Source of the DNA: Actinomycetales bacterium
GTDB lineage: Bacteria; Actinomycetota; Actinomycetes; Actinomycetales; Cellulomonadaceae
NCBI GenBank assembly: GCA_012514545.1
Contig: JAAZAC010000220.1
Span: forward strand, 1-15,153
Length of the DNA: 15,153 nt
Reading direction: 5' to 3'
A model generated the notes under the pieces. That model saw only the letters and a list, made by a program, of their open reading frames with translations. It did no database searches and had not been told where the DNA came from. The position numbers and the translations under genes are program-made. Shown here piece by piece: positions 7,401 through 15,153 of the stretch (its first letter is position 1; every line of letters begins with the position of its first letter).

Positions 7401-8381
7401 CTACAGCGTCCCGGCGGAGTCCAGGATGTCGACGACGAAGATCAGGGTCGCGTTCGGCGGCACCCGGCCGCCGCTGCCCTGCTCGCCGTAGCCGAGCTCG
7501 GCCGGGATGACGAGCAGCACCTGGCTGCCGACCGTCTTGCCGACCAGGCCCTGGTCCCAGCCCTGGATGACCTGGCCGGTGCCGATCGCCGTGAGGAACG
7601 GCGTGCCGCCCCAGGACGAGTCGAACTGGGTGCCGTCCCACAGCCAGCCGGTGTAGTGCATGAGCACGATGTCGCCGGCCTCGAGCGGGTCGCCCTCGCC
7701 CTCGATGAGGGTCTGCGCCACGAGCTCGGTCGGCTCCGTCGCGTCGCCGGGCACGGTGACGGAGGGCGAGTGGTCGTCGGCGACGGTCACCTGCGGCAGG
7801 CCGGCGGGCGGCTCGACCGCCGTGCCGACGGCGTGGCCCGGCCGGGCCTCGATCACCTCGAAGGCGAAGATCGTGGACGCGCCGGTCGTGCCGTCCTCGG
7901 CGGGGGCGCCCGGGACGGCCAGGAGGAAGCGCACGCCCACCTTCTGGTCCGCGAGCACCGCGTTCATGGCGTTCGGCATCGACGGGTCGCCGAGCTGGAA
8001 CGACTGCGGGATCCCGACGTCGTAGGTGGACTGCAGGGGCTCGCCCGTCGCGCCGTCGACGAAGACGAAGTGCAGCTTGAGGATCTGGCCGGCCTCGAGG
8101 GCCTCGCCGGTCCCCGCGACGTCCACGCGCGCCACGGCCGTGGAGACCGCGAAGGGCGTGTCGAACGTCAGCGTCGGCGTGGCGCCCAGCTCGCCCTCGA
8201 CGGTGACGGCGTCGAGCGCCGTGATGTCCTCCGGCGTCGGCGGGGCGTTGATGCCCGCGGCGGAGGTCTCGGAGGGCGAGGGCGTGGGCGACGGCGTCTC
8301 GGCAAGCGCGCCCCCGTCGCCGCACGCGGCGAGGGTGAGGGTCGCGGCGAGGGCGGCGGCGGTGAGCAGGGAACGGCGCAC
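7401..8381 (-). CDS. Lipoprotein with two FKBP-type peptidyl-prolyl isomerase domains
   Basis: The 326-residue product starts at GTG with GAAGGA 5 bases upstream. A signal peptide (VRRSLLTAAALAATLTLAAC) ends in the lipobox LAAC with Cys20, predicting lipid anchoring on the outer face of the membrane. A Thr/Ser/Pro-rich linker follows. The second FKBP domain (about 215-326) is canonical: YTG at 243-245, Phe253-Asp254, Val271-Ile272, Trp275, Tyr298, VPP (307-309) and Phe315 correspond to the proline-binding pocket of FKBP12. The first FKBP-like domain (about 60-165) keeps the fold pattern but lacks the pocket Tyr, Trp and second Tyr, so it is probably not catalytic and may bind clients. The role is inferred to be folding of exported proteins. 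It is convergent with the GH94 pair, leaving only 27 bases between them. Confidence 0.9.
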   Translation of the reverse strand: MRRSLLTAAALAATLTLAACGDGGALAETPSPTPSPSETSAAGINAPPTPEDITALDAVTVEGELGATPTLTFDTPFAVSTAVARVDVAGTGEALEAGQILKLHFVFVDGATGEPLQSTYDVGIPQSFQLGDPSMPNAMNAVLADQKVGVRFLLAVPGAPAEDGTTGASTIFAFEVIEARPGHAVGTAVEPPAGLPQVTVADDHSPSVTVPGDATEPTELVAQTLIEGEGDPLEAGDIVLMHYTGWLWDGTQFDSSWGGTPFLTAIGTGQVIQGWDQGLVGKTVGSQVLLVIPAELGYGEQGSGGRVPPNATLIFVVDILDSAGTL

Positions 8382-8416
8382 GATGATCCTTCGGGTCGGG
8401 GCGGCCGGCGCGGCGA

Positions 8417-8422
8417 AGCCTA
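8417..8422 (-). promoter_or_regulatory. Possible -10 box of the FKBP lipoprotein gene
   Basis: On the minus strand TAGGCT fits TAnnnT and lies about 35 bases upstream of the GTG start. No convincing -35 box is visible. It is in the 165-base divergent region shared with metF, where I otherwise see little. Confidence 0.22.
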
Positions 8423-8479
8423 CGGCAGTCTCCTGTGGGGCACCGCGTGGGTCCGGCCTCCGCGGGGGCCCGCCGTCGC

Positions 8480-8485
8480 TATGGT
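8480..8485 (+). promoter_or_regulatory. Possible -10 box of the metF promoter
   Basis: TATGGT fits TAnnnT with four of six bases of TATAAT. It is about 60 bases upstream of the chosen metF start. No clear -35 is visible. If the alternative ATG at 8481 were the true start, this box could not be the promoter. Confidence 0.28.
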
Positions 8486-8546
8486 GTGCCCGACGACGTC
8501 CCGCCCGCCCCCGCGGACGGCGGACGACCCCCGCGGAGCGGAGCCC

Positions 8547-9524
8547 ATGACCACCGCCAGCACACCGCCCGGCGTCGCCGCGCGCCTCGTGGACGCCGCG
8601 GCGGGGCCGAGCGTGTCGTTCGAGCTGTACCCGCCGCGGACCGAGGCCGGCATGACGGCCCTCAAGGCGACGGTGGAGCGGCTGGCCGAGGCGCGCCCGG
8701 ACTTCTTCTCGGTGACGTACGGCGCGTCCGGCTCGACGCAGGAGTCGTCCCGCGAGGTGGTCCGCTGGCTGCTGGCCACGACCGACGCGCGGGTGGTCGC
8801 CCACCTGACGTGCGTGGGGGCGCCGTGGGAGTACGTGCGGCGGGTGGCCGAGGGCTTCCTCGAGGACGGCGTGCGCGACCTCCTCGCGCTGCGCGGCGAC
8901 CCGCCGCGGGGCACGCGGGACTGGCGCCCGCACCCGGAGGGCCTGCGCAGCGGGAGCGAGCTCGTGGCCCGGCTCCGCGCGCTCGGCGACGAGCTCGGCG
9001 AGCCGCTGAGCATCGGGGTGGCGGCGACGCCGTCGGCCCGGTGGGCCGCCCCGCCCGACCTGCCCGTGCCGGACGGCGACGACCTCCAGGCCCTGCGCGC
9101 GAAGCAGGAGGCGGGCGCGGACTACGCGATCACGCAGGTGTTCTTCGAGCCGTCGTCGTACGCGCGGTACGTGGCGGCGGCGCGCGCGGTGGGCGTGACG
9201 ATCCCGGTGCTGCCCGGCGTCGTGCCGCTCGCCGACCCGGCACGGCTGCGCCGCCTGCAGGAGATCAGCGGCGTGCCCGTGCCGCCCCCGGTGCTGGTCC
9301 GGCTGGACACGTCCGAGGGGGAGGAGCGGGCCGCCGTCGGGCTGCGCATGGGGCTGGCGCTCGTGCACGAGGTGCTGCGCGCCGGCGCCCCCGGCGTGCA
9401 CCTGTACACGTTCAACCAGCACGAGGCCGTGCTGCGGCTGCTCGACGGGCTGCGGCTGCCGCGCGCCGCCGCGACCGGCCGGCCGGGCCGGGCGGGACGG
9501 CCCGGGGCGGTGTCCGCCCGCTGA
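8547..9524 (+). CDS. metF: 5,10-methylenetetrahydrofolate reductase
   Basis: A 325-residue FAD-dependent TIM-barrel enzyme that reduces methylene-THF to 5-methyl-THF, the methyl donor for methionine synthesis. The hallmark SFELYPPRT (24-32) contains the catalytic Glu26 (equivalent to Glu28 of E. coli MetF). SVTYGASGSTQ, LALRGDPP, ADYAITQVFFEPSSY and IPVLPGVVPL are the FAD/folate-site strands in the expected order. Length fits the bacterial family; it lacks the regulatory domain of eukaryotic MTHFR. The C-terminus ends in a Gly/Arg/Pro-rich tail of no known role. The ATG has GGAG 8 bases upstream (8535-8538). An in-frame ATG at 8481 would add 22 residues that look nonconserved. It is divergent from the FKBP gene and stands as its own unit. 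Confidence 0.93.
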   Translation: MTTASTPPGVAARLVDAAAGPSVSFELYPPRTEAGMTALKATVERLAEARPDFFSVTYGASGSTQESSREVVRWLLATTDARVVAHLTCVGAPWEYVRRVAEGFLEDGVRDLLALRGDPPRGTRDWRPHPEGLRSGSELVARLRALGDELGEPLSIGVAATPSARWAAPPDLPVPDGDDLQALRAKQEAGADYAITQVFFEPSSYARYVAAARAVGVTIPVLPGVVPLADPARLRRLQEISGVPVPPPVLVRLDTSEGEERAAVGLRMGLALVHEVLRAGAPGVHLYTFNQHEAVLRLLDGLRLPRAAATGRPGRAGRPGAVSAR

Positions 9525-9542
9525 CGTCCCCCGCCCCGGGCC
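9499..9542 (+). terminator. Hairpin spanning the metF stop codon
   Basis: GGCCCGGGGCGG (9499-9510) and CCGCCCCGGGCC (9531-9542) form a perfect 12-bp stem with a 20-base loop holding the TGA stop. No T-tract follows. It may act as a U-less terminator or a 3'-end stabiliser between metF and the iron transporter gene. Strand and function are inferred. Confidence 0.4.
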
Positions 9543-9567
9543 CCGCCAGGTGGCAGGCTTGGTGGTC

Positions 9568-10659
9568 GTGAGCACCACCACCCCGACCCCCGCGGACCTG
9601 CGACGCTGGCGGCGCTACCTCGCCGACGAGCTCGCCGAGGCCGCCGTCTACCGCGACCTCGCCCGGCGCAAGACCGGCGAGGAGCGCGAGATCCTCCTCG
9701 CCCTCGCGGCGGCCGAGGGCCGGCACGCCGCCCACTGGCAGGAGTTGCTCGGCGAGCAGGTGGGCCGGCTGCCCGGGCCCGGCCTGCGCTTCCGGGTGCT
9801 CGCGTTCCTCGCCCGGCGCTTCGGGTCGGTGTTCGTGCTGGCCCTCGCCCAGCGCGCGGAGACCCGCGCGACGTACGAGGCCGACGCCGACGCGACGGCG
9901 ACCATGGCCGCGGACGAGCGGATCCACGCCGAGGTGGTGCGGGCGCTCGCGACGCGCGGTCGGAACCGCCTGGCGGGCAGCTTCCGCGCCGCCGTGTTCG
10001 GCGCGAACGACGGCCTGGTCTCGAACGTCGCGCTCATCATGGGCGTCGCGGCGGCCGGCCTGGACCGCGCGCACGTGCTGCTCACCGGCCTCGCGGGGCT
10101 CCTCGCCGGGGCCCTGTCGATGGGCGCCGGGGAGTTCATCTCGGTGCGCTCGCAGCGCGAGCTGCTCGCGGCGTCGACCCCCAGCCCCGACGCGGTCGAC
10201 GCCCTGCCGCACCTCGACGTCGACGCGAACGAGCTCGCGCTCGTCTACCGCGCGCGCGGCATGGCGCCCGACGACGCGGACGCGCGTGCGCGCCAGGTCA
10301 TGGCCGAGATCGAGGCCCGCGGCACGGGCGGCCGCCGGTTCAGCGCCGACACCGCGCCCGAGGGCGACCCGCACGAGGCCGTCGGCACCGCGTGGGGCGC
10401 CGCGATCTCGTCGTTCTGCTTCTTCGCCACGGGCGCGCTCGTGCCCGTCCTGCCCTACGTGTTCGGGCTCGGCGGGCGGGTCGCGCTCGTGGTGGCCCTC
10501 GCCGCCGTCGGGGTCGCGCTCATGACGACGGGCGCGTTCGTCGGGCTGATGAGCGGCGGCCCGCCCGTGCGGCGCGCGCTGCGGCAGCTCGCGATCGGTT
10601 TCGCCGCCGCGGCCGTCACCTACGCGCTCGGGTCGCTGTTCGGCACGACCGTCGCGTAG
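9568..10659 (+). CDS. Ferritin-like/VIT1 fusion, probable iron exporter (MbfA-like)
   Basis: A 363-residue fusion protein. The N-terminal cytoplasmic ferritin-like four-helix domain (about 10-130) carries iron-ligand candidates Glu21/Glu24, Glu50-x-x-His53, Glu98 and Glu117-x-x-His120. The C-terminal VIT1/CCC1 domain (about 140-360) begins with FGANDGLVSNVALIMGV and has MGAGEFISV in the second helix. Five membrane helices are visible, as in VIT1. The same architecture is known as erythrin-VIT or MbfA in rhizobia and Agrobacterium, where it exports iron and protects against peroxide. Export of ferrous or manganous ions is inferred from that family. Start: GTG at 9568, with GGCAGG 10 bases upstream; GTG codons at 9550 and 9562 are alternatives. 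Its 3' end overlaps the convergent MFS gene by 40 bases. Confidence 0.88.
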   Translation: MSTTTPTPADLRRWRRYLADELAEAAVYRDLARRKTGEEREILLALAAAEGRHAAHWQELLGEQVGRLPGPGLRFRVLAFLARRFGSVFVLALAQRAETRATYEADADATATMAADERIHAEVVRALATRGRNRLAGSFRAAVFGANDGLVSNVALIMGVAAAGLDRAHVLLTGLAGLLAGALSMGAGEFISVRSQRELLAASTPSPDAVDALPHLDVDANELALVYRARGMAPDDADARARQVMAEIEARGTGGRRFSADTAPEGDPHEAVGTAWGAAISSFCFFATGALVPVLPYVFGLGGRVALVVALAAVGVALMTTGAFVGLMSGGPPVRRALRQLAIGFAAAAVTYALGSLFGTTVA

Positions 10660-11876
10660 TCCGCCGGGCCGGCGCCGCGGCCCGCGGGCGCGTGCCCGGC
10701 GCGCAGCGTCGGCAGCGCGACGAACGTCGCGACGACGGCGACCGCGGCCGAGGCGGCGACCACGAGGAACCCGCCGTGCGCGCCCTGCTGGTCGACCGCC
10801 GCGCCCGCGGCGGCCGAGCCGATCGAGACGCCGACGCCGAGCGCCGTGCCGACCCAGGCCAGCCCGGTCGTGAGCTGGTCGGGGCGCACGAACGACGTGA
10901 CGAGGCCGTTGCCGTTGACGATCGTCGGGGCGATGGTGAACCCGGTCACGAACATCACCGCGGCGAGCACGGGCAGGCTCGAGACGACGAAGAAGAGCGA
11001 GACGCCGCACGCGAGCGCCACGACGCCGATCGCGAACCGCCGCCACAGCGGGCTCTGCCAGTGCCGCAGGCCGTAGCCCAGGCCGGAGAGCATCGAGCCG
11101 AGCGCGAACACGGCCAGCACGGTGCCGGCGGCCTTCTTGCTGCCCAGCTCGTCCGCGAACGCGACGGTGGACACGTCGGTCGCGCCGAAGATCGAGCCGA
11201 CGGCGGCGAACACGAGCGTCAGCACGACCATCCCGCCCGAGCGCAGGCTGCTGCCGCCGGAGGCCCCGGCCTCGCGGCGCACGACCGGGGGCTCGGTGGC
11301 GCGCTGCGAGAGCAGCATCCAGCCCCCGAGGAGGACGGCCGCCGCAGGCAGCCAGAGGCCCGCCGTCGGGGCGACCGACGTCGCGAGGACCGTCGCGACC
11401 ACCGGGCCGACGATGAACACGAACTCGTCGAGCGCGGACTCGAGGGAGTACGCCGTGTGGATCGCGGCCGGGTCGCGCAGGATGTACGACCAGCGTGCGC
11501 GGACGAGCGCGCCGACCGAGCCGATGCTCGCGCCCGCGACCACGGCGCCCGCGAACACCCACCCGGGGTGCGCCGCCGTCGCGATGGCCAGGATGATCCC
11601 GACGATCCCGAGGCCCGCCACGCGCAGCGCGGGCATCATCACGCGCGCCTGGCCGTGCCGGTCGACGAGGTGCGCGAGCAGCGGCGCGGCGATCGAGTGG
11701 ACGATGACGTAGACCGCCGTGATCTGCCCCGCGAGCCCGTAGGAGCCGTAGACCTCGGGCACCGCCAGCACGATGGCGATCCCCACCATGGACATGGGGA
11801 GCCGCGCCAGGACGCCGGCGGAGGAGAAGGCCAGGGCGCCCGGGCGTGCGAGGACCTCGCGGTACGGCCGGAGCAT
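10620..11876 (-). CDS. Major facilitator superfamily transporter, substrate unknown
   Basis: A 418-residue integral membrane protein with about 12 hydrophobic segments in two halves, no signal peptide, and a short Ala/Gly-rich cytoplasmic tail. The cytoplasmic loop with DRHGQARVMMPALRVAG after the second helix is the usual MFS loop 2-3 signature (D-R-x-G-R-R-like). The closest type I can suggest is the actinobacterial drug/sugar-efflux-like MFS group, but no residue fixes a substrate. Start: ATG at 11876 has GGAG 10 bases upstream; the ATG at 11885 adds three residues but its GGAG is only 1 base away. The stop codon lies inside the convergent iron-transporter gene. It is on the same strand as pgm but 203 bases downstream, behind a large palindrome, so it is probably transcribed separately. 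Confidence 0.85.
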   Translation of the reverse strand: MLRPYREVLARPGALAFSSAGVLARLPMSMVGIAIVLAVPEVYGSYGLAGQITAVYVIVHSIAAPLLAHLVDRHGQARVMMPALRVAGLGIVGIILAIATAAHPGWVFAGAVVAGASIGSVGALVRARWSYILRDPAAIHTAYSLESALDEFVFIVGPVVATVLATSVAPTAGLWLPAAAVLLGGWMLLSQRATEPPVVRREAGASGGSSLRSGGMVVLTLVFAAVGSIFGATDVSTVAFADELGSKKAAGTVLAVFALGSMLSGLGYGLRHWQSPLWRRFAIGVVALACGVSLFFVVSSLPVLAAVMFVTGFTIAPTIVNGNGLVTSFVRPDQLTTGLAWVGTALGVGVSIGSAAAGAAVDQQGAHGGFLVVAASAAVAVVATFVALPTLRAGHAPAGRGAGPADYATVVPNSDPSA

Positions 11877-11987
11877 GGGGTCCATTCTCCGGCGTCGGGC
11901 CGACACGATCGAACCGTTTTGGGCGCTGGGGCCCGTGACGCTGCCCACACCGCCGTCGGGAGCGCGCCGTCGCCCATCCACCGGCCC

Positions 11988-12059
11988 GTCGAGTGGAGCG
12001 TTGTGGCGGCCGAACGGCTCGACCGGAGCGCCATGGCGCCACGACGCTCCAGTCGAGCC
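11988..12059. repeat. 44-base near-palindrome plus a third related arm downstream of pgm
   Basis: 12016-12059 is a near-perfect palindrome centred on GGCGCC (12035-12040). 19 of 22 positions pair, with arms built on CTCGACCGGAGCG and CGCTCCAGTCGAG. A third copy of the arm lies at 11988-12008, starting GTCGAGTGGAGCG. It pairs at 18 of 21 positions with the right arm, as an alternative to the nearer arm. On the minus strand the block begins about 20 bases after the pgm stop. It could end or protect the pgm transcript, or be a protein-binding site or a dispersed repeat. There is no T-tract. Confidence 0.6.
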
Positions 12060-12079
12060 TCGGGCGTCGGGCGAGGGCG

Positions 12080-13771
<1,692 letters not shown>

Positions 13772-13835
13772 GGCTCGATCCTCGCACCCGTCCGCGACCC
13801 CGGGGAACGTGGCGGGGCGCATCCGTCGGTCCGGG

Positions 13836-13841
13836 TACCCT
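13836..13841 (+). promoter_or_regulatory. -10 box for a probable leaderless DUF5926 transcript
   Basis: TACCCT fits TAnnnT and is followed after 8 bases by the ATG of the DUF5926 gene, with no Shine-Dalgarno between. That spacing puts the transcription start at or next to the ATG, as in leaderless actinobacterial genes. The box overlaps the small palindrome GGGTACCC. Confidence 0.4.
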
Positions 13842-13849
13842 CGCTGCCC

Positions 13850-14677
13850 ATGGCGAGGAGCGAGTTCGTGCTGCGTCCGTTCGAGGGGCTGCCCGGGGAG
13901 CCGGACTGGGTGGCGCTGCGCGAGGTGGTGCCGGCCGCGTGCGCGACCGCGCGCACCACCGTCGAGCACGGCGCGCGCGACGTGCTCGTCGTCACCCTCC
14001 TGCCGGGCGTCTGGCCGGCGGTCCACCGCGCCGACGGCGTGATCCTCCTCGCGCTGCAGCAGAACGCCGGCTCGGGCGACGCCTCGCGCGACCTCGCCGA
14101 CCTGCTCCTGCGGGCCATCGAGCTCCCCCCGGGCACGCCGATCCGCTCGGCGACCCCGCCCGACGGGCCCGGCCCGCGGCTCCAGGACGTCCTCGACCTG
14201 TCCGTGCCGTTCGAGGTGACCATCGACGACGAGTTCGGCTTCTGGGGCCTCGACGACGGCGACCTCGCCGACGAGGTGCAGGCCACCCGGGAGGCACTCG
14301 ACGTCGTCCCGACGCGGCGGCTCACCTCCGTCGAGCACGCGTACTGGACGCGGATGAGCGGCCGGGAGTACGTCCGCTGGGCGCAGCCGCACGACGAGGA
14401 GGCGTTCATGGACGCCCTCGCGCGGCTGCACGCGCGCCGCGAGTCCGGGCTGGGCGACGGCGGCGCGCAGGGCCGCTTCATCGGCGCCTTCCGCTCGTGC
14501 GGGCTCGTCGTGCCGGTGTGGGAGCTGGCGGCCGGCCTCGAGCCCGACCGGCTCGAGGAGCTCATGGCGGAGCTCGGGCGGCGCCTCGACGAGGCCCTCG
14601 CGGTGACCGAGCCGCTGGACGCGAACGCCCGCCGCGCCCGCGCCGGGCTGGTCGCCCGGCAGCTCACGCTCCGCTGA
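13850..14677 (+). CDS. DUF5926 family protein, function unknown
   Basis: A 275-residue soluble protein without signal peptide or membrane segment. The opening FVLRPFEGLPGEPDWVALREVVPA is the hallmark of an actinobacterial family I recognise as DUF5926. Members are sometimes misnamed as preprotein translocase SecA or SEC-C proteins. This copy lacks the long Lys-rich N-terminal tail often seen in the family. It has an acidic middle (IDDEFGFWGLDDGDLADE, about 124-141) and the motif SVEHAYWTRMSGREYVRW (about 160-177). No catalytic motif is recognisable. The ATG at 13850 is the first in-frame codon giving the conserved N-terminus. It lies between pgm (divergent) and a glycosyltransferase (same strand, 86 bases downstream). 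A link to glycan metabolism is only suggested by position. Confidence 0.82.
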   Translation: MARSEFVLRPFEGLPGEPDWVALREVVPAACATARTTVEHGARDVLVVTLLPGVWPAVHRADGVILLALQQNAGSGDASRDLADLLLRAIELPPGTPIRSATPPDGPGPRLQDVLDLSVPFEVTIDDEFGFWGLDDGDLADEVQATREALDVVPTRRLTSVEHAYWTRMSGREYVRWAQPHDEEAFMDALARLHARRESGLGDGGAQGRFIGAFRSCGLVVPVWELAAGLEPDRLEELMAELGRRLDEALAVTEPLDANARRARAGLVARQLTLR

Positions 14678-14728
14678 CCACCTGGCCAGGGGTGATGACT
14701 CGCCGTTGACCGTCCGCTGGTCCGCGGA

Positions 14729-14756
14729 TGATCGGACGCGCTCGGGCGGATAGTGT
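14729..14756 (+). promoter_or_regulatory. Probable promoter of a leaderless glycosyltransferase transcript
   Basis: TAGTGT (14751-14756) fits TAnnnT and is followed after 7 bases by the GTG start at 14764, with no Shine-Dalgarno. This is the spacing of a leaderless start. A weak -35 candidate, TGATCG (14729-14734), lies 16 bases upstream. Confidence 0.42.
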
Positions 14757-14763
14757 TGGTCAC

Positions 14764-15153
14764 GTGGCCAGGTCACGCCGCTCGCCGGAGCCCGACGGCG
14801 GCGTGTCACCTGCGCGGAGGCGCCAGCAGCGCGTCGCGGTGATCATCCCCTGCAAGGACGAGTCCCGGCGCATCGCGTCGACCGTCCGCGCGGCGCGGGC
14901 GATCCCGCACGTCGACCTCGTGCTCGTCGTCGACGACGGCAGCGAGGACGCGACCCAGCACGTCGCGCGGGAGGCGGGCGCCGTCGTCGTGCGGCACTCG
15001 CACAACCGCGGCAAGGCGGCCGCGATGGAGACCGGCGCCGCGGTCGTCGCGATGCGCGACGTCGAGGACGGGCCGGCGCGGCTGCTGCTGTTCCTCGACG
15101 GCGACCTCGGCGAGTCGGCGGTCAACGCCGCGCCGCTCGTGCCGCCGGTGCTC
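14764..15153 (+). CDS. Family 2 glycosyltransferase, N-terminal part (cut by window end)
   Basis: The first 130 codons of an open frame that runs off the window. After a basic N-terminal segment comes the GT-A fold: VAVIIPCKDESRRI (first strand), LVVDDGSEDATQHVA (nucleotide-sugar binding Asp pair), HNRGKAAAMETGA and LLFLDGDLGESA, whose Asp-Gly-Asp is the DxD-like metal site. The pattern resembles polyprenyl-phosphate sugar transferases and glucosyl-3-phosphoglycerate synthase-like GT2/GT81 enzymes, and cannot be resolved from this fragment. The donor is probably UDP- or GDP-sugar. The GTG start is chosen because a -10 box stands 7 bases before it and no ribosome binding site is present. Confidence 0.85.
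   Translation, partial: MARSRRSPEPDGGVSPARRRQQRVAVIIPCKDESRRIASTVRAARAIPHVDLVLVVDDGSEDATQHVAREAGAVVVRHSHNRGKAAAMETGAAVVAMRDVEDGPARLLLFLDGDLGESAVNAAPLVPPVL

Noticed and set aside
8382..9581. Long N-terminal extension of the FKBP reading frame across metF
   Set aside because: The GTG at 8381 has a good ribosome binding site and begins a perfect lipoprotein signal peptide; upstream sequence is the complement of metF.
14681..14690. Palindrome CCTGGCCAGG after the DUF5926 gene as a terminator
   Set aside because: A 10-base palindrome with no loop and no T-tract is too weak to support a terminator call.
13772..14809. N-terminal extension of the pgm frame into the DUF5926 region
   Set aside because: The ATG at 13771 has AGGA 7 bases upstream and the family length fits; the extension is antisense to the DUF5926 gene.

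Overview
The window is very GC-rich (well above 70% by eye), densely coded, and strongly actinobacterial. The first glycoside phosphorylase matches, from memory, the cellobiose phosphorylases of Cellulomonas gilvus and C. uda almost without gaps. Together with the CelR/CebR-type operator, the EF-G2 paralogue and the DUF5926 protein, this points to Cellulomonas or a close relative in the Cellulomonadaceae. Nothing suggests a phage, plasmid, transposon or CRISPR array. This is chromosomal, largely housekeeping and catabolic DNA.

Layout. (1) 18-2102 (-): EF-G2-like translational GTPase. (2) 2103-2467: a 365-base divergent intergenic region. It holds a probable promoter for the EF-G2 gene, a cluster of nested palindromes, a probable cbp promoter with a CelR/CebR-like operator, and three consecutive small hairpins in the predicted cbp leader. 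(3) 2468-4948 and 4956-7373 (+): two tandem GH94 phosphorylase genes. The first is a clear cellobiose phosphorylase. The second is a divergent paralogue whose ribosome binding site overlaps the stop codon of the first. (4) 7401-8381 (-): lipoprotein with two FKBP folds. (5) 8547-9524 (+): methylenetetrahydrofolate reductase. (6) 9568-10659 (+): ferritin-like/VIT1 fusion, probable iron exporter, overlapping at its 3' end with (7) 10620-11876 (-), an MFS transporter. (8) 11877-12079: spacer with a 44-base near-palindrome and a third related arm. (9) 12080-13771 (-): phosphoglucomutase. (10) 13850-14677 (+): DUF5926 protein. (11) 14764 to the window edge (+): start of a family 2 glycosyltransferase.

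How the genes work together. Cellobiose phosphorylase splits imported cellobiose with phosphate into glucose 1-phosphate and glucose. Phosphoglucomutase, encoded about 7 kb away, would turn glucose 1-phosphate into glucose 6-phosphate for glycolysis. The operator beside the cbp promoter would let a LacI-family cellobiose sensor, encoded outside the window, repress the GH94 pair when no cellulose breakdown products are present. The other genes look like independent transcription units. I found no gene cluster that amounts to a new defence, mobile or biosynthetic system. The most promising unexplained items are the specificity of the second GH94 enzyme and three groups of inverted repeats in intergenic DNA.
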